Source of the DNA: Endothia cerciana
Lineage: Eukaryota; Ascomycota; Sordariomycetes; Diaporthales; Cryphonectriaceae
Reading direction: 5' to 3'
NCBI GenBank assembly: GCA_026119935.1
Contig: JALRMH010000013.1
Span: 124,001-188,000, forward strand
DNA: 64,000 nucleotides
The position numbers and the translations under genes were made by a program. The notes below the pieces were generated by a model that searched no databases, had not been told where the DNA came from, and saw only the letters and a program-made list of their open reading frames with translations. Position 1 is the first letter of the stretch; every line of letters starts with the position of its first letter. Positions 12,091-21,632 of this stretch are shown here, piece after piece.

Positions 12091-12147
12091 GGGGTTGAAG
12101 GCTTGAGGGGTCTAAGGGGACGAGGGGACAAGGGGTCGAGGGGACGA
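12091..12147 (+). repeat. G-rich repeat with quadruplex pattern
   Basis: Six runs of GGGG start at 12091, 12107, 12116, 12124, 12132 and 12140. The last five are separated by loops of only 4-5 bases (TCTAA, ACGA, ACAA, TCGA). This is the classic intramolecular G-quadruplex spacing and also a degenerate 8-bp tandem repeat. It stands out in AT-rich surroundings. Confidence 0.7.
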
Positions 12148-12329
12148 GGAGATTTGAGCATTTTACTATAGTTGCAGATATTTTGGCAGGAAGTTTTATT
12201 GTCCAAATGCAATTTGATCTGAATGAGAAGACACAGTAATTACACAAGTATAGGCCTTGAATAGGAAACAGTCTTTAGAGTTGCATTGCAAGTGTACACT
12301 GCCTTTAGAGCTATTCAAGTATATATCAA

Positions 12330-12410
12330 ACAAATACTTGGTTAGATGATTGAAGAGCTGTGTATAATGATTTATCTAATAGTAATATGCGATCACATGC
12401 AGCAGAGCGA
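12330..12410 (+). repeat. LTR-like dispersed repeat, copy C (partial)
   Basis: It shares the ACTTGG..GATGA.TGAAGAGCT.. core and the following AT-rich block with the copies at the left edge and at 48.1 kb. Similarity fades after about 80 bp, so this is a truncated or heavily mutated copy. Confidence 0.5.
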
Positions 12411-15400
12411 TCGGTGGTTGTTGAGCCATTCATATGGCTTACTGCATCTCCGATTCCTGGTACTGTCCTGAGCTCCTCTGTGACTATTGATGCTGCTTCT
12501 TGGCTGTCTTGACGGGTAGGATATGTCTCAGCAGCGTGCTGGGAGAGGTTTCTCGGCTTCTCCGGGGTTCCCGATGCTGTCTCTTGGCTGTTTTCATGAG
12601 TGGGGTGTTTCTCGGCAAAGTGCTGAGAGAGATTTCCTATCTCATCATAGCGGACAGGGCATGGAATCGTCTCATATTATAACATATGCGATCCAAGCTA
12701 GTTCCAAGCCAATATTTATAGATAGATTATATACTGCTTTGGTTTATAGTATTGCAAGTGCTATAGCAGCTTAGGTTCTGAGAAGGTTTCCGGACAATAA
12801 AGGCATTTTTTCTATTTATATCGAAACTGAAGATAGTCTTGGAGAATATTCGAATATATAGACTTCTGGTAAGCTAGATAATCAATATCATCGTGGCTTT
12901 GCTAGAGATATTCTCGTATCTCGGGTCCAGTCTATATTGTAGCATTATAGAAAGGGCATTGCAACTATTTATGCTCTGTAACCAAATGTAAAAATATCGA
13001 AGCTTCCGATTGCTATTTATAGCAGAATTCACCATATCTTTTTGTGGTATATATGATAGAAGAGTCAAATGCTGCAGAATGTCCATATGCGAGTAATCCT
13101 TGAGAAATTGCTGTCGCAATGAGATGTGGTGGTGCTTCTCTAAGCAAGCATTGAGACCGGCGAATATATTGTCGAAGATGTCGGTCGATGATCAACCTAT
13201 AAATTCATTAGACTTCATGCAGCAACTATAAATGAAAAAGAAAGTCAAGAGCCTACTATCTAGTCCGGCCTTATATGCCTCTCTGATTAGCGCAGACGCT
13301 GTAAGTGGTATAACCTATTGTTTTGAATTAGAACTTCGGCCAACCCAGCCAAAGAAGAGGTCCATCCGTTTCTCGAGTTTGGAAGGAAGTGGATGAATTC
13401 AGCATGCAAGTGCCGGACGCAGAATGCGGTTAGGCTTGTTAGAGGAGTGAACGCACGCAGCTTGCATAACTATCACAAGGTTTTGTCTCTTCCATAATCG
13501 CGATTAGATTCGTCGGCTTGCATATGCAATATATTTGCTAAGATCGATAATGGTTTTCGGGGGCAGATGGCAGGCTGTTAAGCCTATAAACTAGGCCTTC
13601 TATAAATCCTTAGCAACTGAGTTTATTAGATCTTTTAGAGGGTTGAAATTCTAAAGAATTTCAGCAGTCATGCTGTCCCCTAGGAAAGAAGGATTTAGGG
13701 TTGTTTATAGGCAAGACTGTGGGCAAGCAATAAGTACGAGTAGATGGTATTGATAGTGCTGGCCTTTGCAAGTCTGGGCTTAGAGAGCGAGGATATAGAA
13801 TACATCGCTTAATATAGGGAAACTCCTCTTGAACAAGGATGATATAAGAACACAGAGGTGCTAAAACAAGAGAATGAAGATGATAGTGCAATAATGTTTG
13901 ATAGGGATCGCATATTATAGACCAGGTGTTCGAGAATGCATGTATCGTAAGCACCTTGAGCTTCGGTAGTGTTGCTCTGAAGGTGCAAGGTAGATACAAT
14001 GAAATTTGCATGCTTTGTGACATGAAGCTAGATTTGTGGTGTCTGAGCTGCAAAATATGGTCCACGGATAAGCAAAACAAGTGGAAGTTGCTCTGAAGTA
14101 GGAATCTGTGAATATGGCCTGGTATGCTCTAACAAAGCCCAGCATTCAGTGGGCTTCTGGCGAAGTGCTAGCCAGCTTGAGTTGGCCATTATCAGAGCTT
14201 TCTGTAGGAATAGAGTAGATTCTTCACTCTCAGTATTCAGCCTATTTTACTGTGAGCTCCGGGGCTCTAAGCTTATTAAATCAAAAGCTCAGGATCTAGC
14301 CTTACCACCAGATATCCATCTTTCATCATCTGACTAGAGATGATAAGTTGATACATGTCATCCCAGCAATCAATGCTAATACTATAGTAGTAAGTACTGC
14401 AAGAATTCCATCCCTCCCACCCACATTAGTGTAACAGGGGATCCACAGTAGCACTGAATCATTATCAGTAGATGCCTGTGACTTGAAACTTAAATTTGAG
14501 TAATACCGTGTGCCTTCCTGTGTTAAAGACAATGCTTCTGCATAGTCATTTCTTAGTGTCTGTGAAGATGAAACTGGAACGATTTGGAATATTAACCGAT
14601 CACGAGCCTTCTGTCACTAAAGTCCTTCAAAAACAAAGCATCTCGTGCTCTGAAGGTTGGGGTAGGAAGAAGGGCTTGCAGAGTACTTCATCTGTTTCAA
14701 CCTCTCGAAAGATTATGTCGAAACGGCCAGCTCCGCAAGATTTGCAGTAATTACTGCTCTCCAAGGATTGCCCTGGGGAACTCTATAACGTATAGATCCA
14801 TAATAGCAGAAAGGTCAAGCTTAAGAAATATCCAGACTGACGGAAGGCAACTTGTGCAAGTTGCACGTTCGCGCAACTTTATAGCCACCTGTTTGCTCTG
14901 ATTCAGTTTATGAACCTGTAGCTGACAAGATGTTACCGATGTCATGCTTTAGGCCTTCCGCCCGCAAAGTCGCCTTGAATTTGTATTCAAGCAGGAATTA
15001 ACGAGCTACTAATGCGAAAGTTTTACAATCTTGCAGGGAGGCGGAGTGTCGCTACCTGGCTGCTGCGTATGATCCAGGAAGTCCCCCCATTCCTTGTGTA
15101 ATAGGTCGGGAATGATAATGGATATAAGCTATGGAATGAACAACGACATTTGAAAATCCATGGATGCTCATGTTGAAAAAGGCCTTGAGCATTGTCTTCT
15201 TTACTATTATTGGAGCAGGTGGCGGTTTTCCATCGATTGGTTTATGCTGCTGTAAGGGTTGTTTTGCCATAGTAGAAATGGTGGCTCTACTTGCGTAGAC
15301 TGAGGCCTGATCTCTGGGTGGGGCCTTTGATCTGTGTTCCCAGGCCATCACCTTGACAAGCCCCTGCAAATCAGACCACACATCAAAGGGCAGAAAGGGT

Positions 15401-16057
15401 TTGCAACATACAGCAATGAACATATGGTTGTTCCTCCCTAGAAATGATGTTCAAAGGACAGGGTACTCCTACCCTAGCCCTAACCATAGCCAACCACTGG
15501 GTGTGTCGTGGAAGCAGCTCGAAGCTGAGCGCTCGGCTGCCTTAGCTTTTGTGCACTTTCATGTAGCAACTGGTTGAAGCCTTTCACGCCTGCAGTGCCT
15601 TGTCGAACTTGTTGAGATCAGACAGTGTCCCGCTTTCAGTGCAACACCTTCTCTCACCCCCCTGGTGCTGTATCATCAACCCATCGCTGATTAGGGCATG
15701 GGTGTTATGCGGCAGGACCATGGGGATGGTCCTCTTTCTGTCACACCGGCAGAACAATTATCTGGCCTGTCGCTAGTAGCGCTATATAGCTGGTCTCTAA
15801 TTATACGGTGTGTGCGAGGGCCAGTGAGTCACTGGCCCTGGGCCATGCACGGCCCCGCTAGCCAGCCAACAGCCAGACCTGTTGATAGCCTCAGATAGTT
15901 CGGCCTCGTGGCTTTTTCTCTTTTCTCTTCTCTTCAGCGCATTGCAATATGAGCCTCTTTGCCCTCGCATACGGTGACTGTAATGTACAAATCAAGTCTG
16001 ACTGCACTCAGACGCCTATGAAGACTAGCGGCCTCGACTAGATGGCTGGCGAAGCAA
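12411..16057. other. gene-poor DNA
   Basis: Many short ORFs on both strands (longest about 140 codons at 13661-14080, minus) with no recognisable family or convincing intron structure. Composition is AT-rich to about 15.0 kb and more balanced after. An ORF at 14496-14750 (+) with a basic C-terminus and one at 15052-15423 (-) are the least unlikely, but I cannot support either. Confidence 0.4.
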
Positions 16058-16483
16058 TTACATCGATGGGATACGGTACAGCTTTGAACTAGTCACTATC
16101 CACAACCTGTCTCCTCCCACGATCACGCTTCCCTGTCCAAAAGTCCCGCCTCCATTTTGAGATTCATGAAGCTGTTCTGAGCTCCATGGGAATCTATCCA
16201 CAAGTATACCAGTGCAGTCCGTCTGGCTCCTAATCAGGAATCGATAGCGAGCCCCTCGTATAAGACTTTGTCTTTTCTCAACAAGAATGTCTGTCTCCGT
16301 ATCTCCCTCTTCTAGCCTTCGCATCCGCGAGGCACGCACAGCAGATATCCCTGGCCCCTGCCCAGATCGAGAAAAAGGCCATTCCGCGGGCAGCCCCATG
16401 CCGAAGCCCTGTCCCCGCCCCATCTGCAACAAGAATATGGCCCCGAGGCAGAGCAATGGGACCAGAAGTAGCTCGAAAAGCAT
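16058..16483 (-). CDS. small hypothetical protein with N-terminal membrane anchor, about 141 aa
   Basis: From the ATG at 16483 the protein starts MLFELLLVPLLCLGAIFLL, a clear signal peptide or signal anchor. A Gly/Arg-rich spacer and a 90-residue tail without recognised motifs follow. It lies immediately downstream of the dynamin-like fragment on the same strand, so it could be sequence fused after that gene decayed. A plus-strand ORF overlaps it. Low confidence that it is expressed. Confidence 0.35.
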   Translation of the reverse strand: MLFELLLVPLLCLGAIFLLQMGRGQGFGMGLPAEWPFSRSGQGPGISAVRASRMRRLEEGDTETDILVEKRQSLIRGARYRFLIRSQTDCTGILVDRFPWSSEQLHESQNGGGTFGQGSVIVGGDRLWIVTSSKLYRIPSM

Positions 16484-16499
16484 CTTCCGTTCAAGAATC

Positions 16500-16909
16500 G
16501 ACACTACATCGTCGTCATCGACGACCCTGGTGATGACAAGCTTGGTGATGACAAGATTGTAGGCTGGGCGTGCTGGATAAGCGACGAGGACCCTTCCGAG
16601 GATCGGCTTACATCCGATACCGAGCTTCCCCGCAATATAGATCTTGAGGCCAAGATGGTTCGCATAGGAAGTCGGGTGCAGAGATCATCGGGTAAACGGA
16701 ATCCCAGTTAGCCGGTCAAGCACAGAGCTCTTTCCCGCTAACTGGCCGCCGCAGATGGCAAGCTGAGGCATTGAGATGTTCTCACCGACGCCGTTGGCTC
16801 TGACGCGATCGATCAGATCCAGCCGGTGGGTGGAGTGGGCTGAGCTGAGGCCGCGGATTGAGTGAGTGGGCCCAGCCGAGCCCACCACTAGTAGACCCGG
16901 CCTGGTCAA
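16500..16909 (-). pseudogene. dynamin-like GTPase, N-terminal fragment
   Basis: The minus strand encodes the start of a dynamin-family G domain: LDLIDRVRANGVGENISMPQ, then LAICGGQLAGKSSVLDRLTG, equivalent to the family's P-loop GDQSSGKSSVLE. In a frame shifted by one base, DDLCTRLPMRT follows, matching switch I (DNLCTRFATEL). Nothing of the rest of the GTPase, middle domain or GED is present. The first Ser of the P-loop signature is replaced by Leu-Ala. The frameshift and truncation identify a relic. Such large GTPases act in membrane scission or organelle dynamics. Confidence 0.8.
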
Positions 16910-17714
16910 ACTCTTCCTCAGGCGACATATCGCAGAAATATAGAGTGCAGGGAGAACGGAATATGTAGCTTAGAACCTTGTCTGGATGTCTGCCACCAAA
17001 TATATCTCCAACTTCTTAGTTGAGAAAGCCTCAGCTGCAGTCCGTTTCTGATTTCCTCGGTTTTTAATGATCAGATCTCTCTCTTTCTCACTTAAAGTCT
17101 ATATGGCCATCATGTGTGTTGCTTAAGGCCTAACCTAGTTCGACATCCTCTTCCTTTTAAGCCCCTAATTGTCACCAGCTTTCCTTCCTGGCATCTGACT
17201 GCATGAAATAGCATTCAGAAAAAGCAGTCCTGACATCCTGATCTGCCCCGTTCATCCTGGTAAGGCTCGCATCGGCGTCGCTGCATCCTACCAGATCAGG
17301 TGAAGCAGCTAAGGACATATCGGTTCTTTTGCTCAGGGCTTTACCGGTCGGAGCTCCCATCCGCGATCACGACTACAGTCTCTCTACCCTGCCTCTTGCC
17401 CTTGCCTTTAGAGAAGCAGTCCGCGGGCGTGGACGCAGCTGACTGGACGGGGGTGCCGTGCCCACTATCCACGACCAGCAGCATGTCCCTGCCGCTGGGC
17501 CTCTAGGTTTTGATCCTTCCGCTCGTCCCATCTTCTGTTGTCCACCTTCGATTAGTGATGTTGTTGATGCTGCTGCTTGCTGTATATCAGGTCTCAGAGG
17601 GCTGAAATATGATGATAATACCACAAATTTATGAAGAGGTGTCTCTATTCATCATTTCGAAAGATTTGGGTTAAAGGGAACCCAAGTTTATTATATTAGC
17701 GAGACAGCATGCTC
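16910..17714. other. no supported gene
   Basis: Short overlapping ORFs only (up to 83 codons). No family similarity seen. Confidence 0.4.
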
Positions 17715-18068
17715 TTAAGCTCCCCAAGGCAGCTGGTACCTCCTTTGCGAACATGCAAGCTTCTCGAGCTGTAGAACTCTAAGCTCAAGTGAGCTGAAGT
17801 CATGGCATGAGACTCCCTCCAGTCCTGCTACTGTTGCATTTGATCCCATGTAGACGCCGATGAGTTCAGAAGGAATGTCGCTAACAAGGGTCATGATTTC
17901 ACGAAGAATGGATTGATGGCAGGGGTTATCTATCAAAGTGAGCGGCAGCTTCCACTCTGGCTTGAGTCCACGATCAAGGGCCTCCAACTGTACAGGCACC
18001 CTTGCATGGTAGTTCACCGCCGACACTCTTTTCTTAGAAGCTGATAGAGGATGATTGCAGTCCTTCAT
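17715..18068 (-). CDS. small hypothetical ORF, about 117 aa
   Basis: An intact ORF with ATG at 18068 and a globular-looking composition (KLPLTLIDNPCHQSILREIM...) but no recognised family. It lies downstream of the DUF7924 gene on the same strand. Weakly supported. Confidence 0.3.
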   Translation of the reverse strand: MKDCNHPLSASKKRVSAVNYHARVPVQLEALDRGLKPEWKLPLTLIDNPCHQSILREIMTLVSDIPSELIGVYMGSNATVAGLEGVSCHDFSSLELRVLQLEKLACSQRRYQLPWGA

Positions 18069-18248
18069 TTGAACTGTAGCGAAAATATAGAATTCTGACT
18101 CTTATTCTCAATTCACCAGAGTGAGAGGGAGTCTTGATGCTTTATTCTGGTTACGGCAAATCCAAAGCTAGCGCCAATTGTACTTGAAACCATATCCCCG
18201 TTAAAATTCAGTGGCGAGGGCCCTCCGCCTTGTGCGAACACCTGTAGC

Positions 18249-19844
18249 TTAGACATCGACCTGCTTTTGTCCCTTCTGCGTCGACGCCCGCGTCTGCCGC
18301 CTTCCATCTGTTTCTTCTTCCGCCTCGTGAGCCACACGTCCTTTCTTGCCAGCGGCTGCCTTCCGCTTCACTTTTTTGCTCGGTTCTCGTGGCGGTGTTC
18401 TGTCCCCTCTCGGTCGCACACGGGATTGCACACCGTCCCGAGTCCTCTCCGCAGATTCTCCGTCCCTGCGTGCGATGAGTTGTTTCCGATACTCAGCAAG
18501 GCTAGTGTGGATGTCTTTTAGGGGTTCATTAGTGAAGCGGTCGAATATGTTCTTGATAGCGTTTTCAAGGTCCTGTATGCCAGCTCCATATTTCAGGAGG
18601 TACATCGACACTTCTTCGAGGTTGTAGCTGAACTGATCGGTGTCTGACCTGGCGCCTATCCAGTGCACGTTCAGAGACAAGACGTTTTGGTCCATAGTTA
18701 GTGAGAAGACCCGGGGCTCGTCGAAATCGAAACTATCCAGGCCAACACTGCGAGACCATAACTCCAGAATGCCCTTCATGGCAATGGCGCCAGCACCGGC
18801 GGCTTGGTTTGTTCCTGTATAGAGTGATCCCTCCCTCGCCTGCGATTTGAATTCGCATATGAGGAACGGAAATCGAAGCACGTCGTCGGGAGAAGCGAGG
18901 CTCTTCCCACCGGAGCCTTGCACCAGAAGCTTGATAATCCGAAGTTCAGAGGGAGTGAAAGCGCGCTCAGAGTATCCAAAGGCGAGATCGGGTTTAGGCT
19001 TCAGGAGCGGTAGGGGGGCCGGCCCCAAACGGGTATCTGGATCATCGGGAATAGGAACAGATTTATACCACAGCTGACCATGACTCCGTTCCAGCTTCTC
19101 ATCGGGGACTTTGTTGAAACCCGGAATAACAGCTGCGGCTATCTCAATCTTGACCTCCTCCTCCCCCTTGTCTAGATTCTCTCGGGTGTTCTTCCTTATG
19201 CCTGCAATGACGCCAGCGTCTATCGGAGGCGATGACCGTTTGCGCGATATGATCCCATGCGCTCGACGCAATAACTCGGGAGGCGGGTCATTTTTCTGGA
19301 TGTAGATGTTGCGGTCTCCCAAAGACGATCTGTAATCGGGGTCGCGCACGCTCGCGGAGGTCTTGCCGGTCTTTCCAGAGGACGTCGTAGCAGTATCGAT
19401 CGGCGAGGGAGGATGGTTAGGGCGAGGCACGATGTCCGGCCGTTTGTGTGACCGTTTGTTTGGCCGTTCGTCTGGCTGTTGGTCGGACCGTTTCCGTTTC
19501 CGCGAACGCGACCACGAGGACTCTGTCAACCAATCCTCGAGGTACTGTTCTTCATCTATTGGCCGGCCGCGCTGCAGTGCATCAATGGCTTCGACACGTC
19601 GTTGGCGCTTTGCTGCTCTGGAGTTAGCGACAGGCAATTTCTTAAGGAGGGGGGCCGAGGGATACGAACAGCTCGCCGGTACCTCTGCGTCCCAGGGCAG
19701 AGGTCGTTTCTCTCGCGATGGCCCTCCGGAGCCGGAGTCAAGCTTTTGGACTGGTGCGGGCATGTCGGGCGGTACGAAGGGAGCGTCGGCGGTGGTTATG
19801 TAGAGTCGGTGGTTGTGAGAGGATTGGCGGGTGAGCGGCAGCAT
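18249..19844 (-). CDS. DUF7924-type protein with PD-(D/E)XK nuclease-like motifs, 531 aa
   Basis: A single-exon ORF. I chose the ATG at 19844 because the longer form begins with GTG. Residues 1-200 are disordered and basic, with nuclear-localisation-like runs (KRKRS, KRSHKRP). The globular core (about 250-450) shows the pattern of the fungal DUF7924 family: KPDLAFGYSERAFTPSEL, then RFPFLICEFKSQ, then NQAAGAGAIAMKGILEL. The Asp of KPDLAFGY and the E-F-K of CEFK fit the catalytic D...ExK layout of restriction-endonuclease-like folds. The fold is an inference and no activity is claimed. The last 90 residues are again basic and disordered. It lies tail-to-head with an APH-like pseudogene and near a FunK1 kinase that also has an ExK-like N-terminal motif. 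It appears intact and GC-richer than the flanking decayed DNA. Confidence 0.8.
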   Translation of the reverse strand: MLPLTRQSSHNHRLYITTADAPFVPPDMPAPVQKLDSGSGGPSREKRPLPWDAEVPASCSYPSAPLLKKLPVANSRAAKRQRRVEAIDALQRGRPIDEEQYLEDWLTESSWSRSRKRKRSDQQPDERPNKRSHKRPDIVPRPNHPPSPIDTATTSSGKTGKTSASVRDPDYRSSLGDRNIYIQKNDPPPELLRRAHGIISRKRSSPPIDAGVIAGIRKNTRENLDKGEEEVKIEIAAAVIPGFNKVPDEKLERSHGQLWYKSVPIPDDPDTRLGPAPLPLLKPKPDLAFGYSERAFTPSELRIIKLLVQGSGGKSLASPDDVLRFPFLICEFKSQAREGSLYTGTNQAAGAGAIAMKGILELWSRSVGLDSFDFDEPRVFSLTMDQNVLSLNVHWIGARSDTDQFSYNLEEVSMYLLKYGAGIQDLENAIKNIFDRFTNEPLKDIHTSLAEYRKQLIARRDGESAERTRDGVQSRVRPRGDRTPPREPSKKVKRKAAAGKKGRVAHEAEEETDGRRQTRASTQKGQKQVDV

Positions 19845-20212
19845 GGTTTTCTCGGCGCGAGGCGAAGCGCCACGGCGGGGCACGAGGAACGCCAGGCGGT
19901 TTCAAGGCCTCCCCCCCAGTTCGGGCGTTTCCGTCTCCGTCTCCGTGCCACCCCGGCGAGCCAAGGGGTGCTGCTTAGGTGCATGAAGACGAAGCCCATC
20001 ACAGCGCTATACTTGGAATGCCCGAAACAGAACAGCGCTACGGCTCACCGGTTCTCGGCCCGCTGACATATATGCTTCCCGCATGTCCTATATCAGAGTG
20101 ATTATAGATAAGTAGCAGAGCACCACCATCGAGTCTCTGGTGATCCAGCCTCCCGGTACGCAAGCCAACTCGCGCTCCTACTATCCCTCTTCCTTCTGTT
20201 CTGAGCGAGAAA

Positions 20213-20950
20213 ATGGCAGGTCCTACAGCTGAAGCGACCGTCTGGTCAGAAACACCCACCAGACGCTATCTCACCACTCCCACAAGCTTTATCAAAGTCG
20301 CAATTCCTCCTTCCAATATGGACGAATGGAACAGGGCGCCCCCTGAACGAGGCGCGCCTTTTGGACGAGCGTGCTGCTCTCGACTTCATTTCCGCACATA
20401 CCACAATTCCGGTGCCCAAGGTCCTATCTTCTGGCAGAAACAAGGATGGCCAAGTGTATCTTGAGACAGAGTGGATTGACGGCACTTCATGCGACAATGT
20501 CGAAAACCAGTGCCGGATGCCAGCAGGCCAGAAGCATAACGACGGGGGGGGGGGGGATTGCCATACTTGCGGGGAAATAGCATATGAGCAATGTCGCATG
20601 GTTCATTGAGAACCAGGTGCTGCCTCAAGCTTAACTCCCTTCACTCGACTACAGCAGGGTTTCAGGGCAACATCATACCGCCGCCGTTGGTCCTGGAGGA
20701 CGACAAGAGACTGGAGTGGGTATCAGAGGGGACGGAGAAGAGGGATCGTGTCTTCTGTCACGGCGACCTAATCTACCACAACGTTTTGGTTCACCGGGAG
20801 ACTCTGCAACCTGTCGCACTTCTCGATTGGGAGCATGCTGGTTACTTCGTTCCCGAGCTTCAGATGTGGTTCGGATCACGGAAAGGGTACAATGACCTGT
20901 ACAACAACAAGGAGCAAATGCGCAGGATAACGGCCCTTGTTGAGGCCTAG
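20213..20950 (+). pseudogene. APH-like phosphotransferase pseudogene
   Basis: Fungal aminoglycoside-phosphotransferase-like kinases (a broad small-molecule/protein kinase-like fold) are recognisable. ALDFISAHTTIPVPKV is followed by VYLETEWIDGTSCDNVE. After a 13-base G run at about 20544-20556 the pattern continues with CGEIAYEQC, and in another frame VFCHGDLIYHNVLVH and VALLDWEHAGYF supply the Brenner HGDxxxxN motif and the metal-binding D. At least two frame changes (near 20335 and around 20600) break the ORF. They could be partly hidden introns, but no convincing splice sites bridge them. The catalytic motifs remain, so inactivation may be recent. Confidence 0.8.
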
Positions 20951-21420
20951 CGGTATTAGTTTTAGCTGCAATGTGAACCACATGAGTTCTTGAAGTCACA
21001 CATGAGAAGCGAGTCGTCATGTTCATCGCGTGAAGAAACGATCGCATTTGCGGACTGATCATAAGTCGTAAGCAGGCTGTCAAATCTCAATTTGCCCGTA
21101 AATCTCTCGCGCACAAACAGTAGGGGCAGACACTGCTATCAAAGCAGACATAGCGTGAAGGAAAATGTTGAAGCTACACAAGCGAGAGTCTCGTCCGTCA
21201 ACTCAAACCAAGCCCCAGTCAATTTCCCAACAAAACACACATTGCTCCCGAGGTGAAATCGACGGCAGGGACATATTGGAGTCGTTTGGAAGGTAACTCA
21301 GTGTTTAGGTGAGTCAGGGCCGCATCCTCCGGCGTCGCCGCACTCTTGAAACGCCGTTCTCCCGCAAGAAGTGCATTTTTGGACCGATTTGTTGTTTCGT
21401 TGATATTGGTGATGAGCTAT

Positions 21421-21624
21421 TGTTGGTAGGCCACAAACGTTAGAAGCAGATCTGCAGACAGTACAGGTCGTTGATTCAGGTGGTTGTTCTTAGTATTGAG
21501 AAGGAAGGAAGCTATCCAGGCCAGTCTGCCCGGCCTGAGCCTATGTAGGCTGTGGGTTTTGGCATCGGCCCGCCAGCCACTCAGTTGCCAGCTCCCTTCA
21601 ACTCCTCAAGCCTATCAATCCACA
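21421..21624 (+). mobile_element. solo LTR (204 bp) with 5-bp target duplication
   Basis: The element begins TGTTGGTAGG and ends AATCCACA, and is flanked by a perfect direct repeat GCTAT (21416-21420 and 21625-21629). Two related copies exist at 36818-37043 (inverted) and 39273-39475. TG...CA ends plus a 5-bp duplication and no internal region identify a solo LTR left by recombination of an LTR retrotransposon. It landed 8 bp beyond the stop codon of the FunK1 gene and so may lie in that gene's 3' UTR. Confidence 0.9.
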
Positions 21625-21632
21625 GCTATGTT

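Noticed and set aside
12411..16057. Candidate genes among 60-140-codon ORFs
   Set aside because: None shows family similarity, good splice sites or unusual length for the composition; several overlap antisense.
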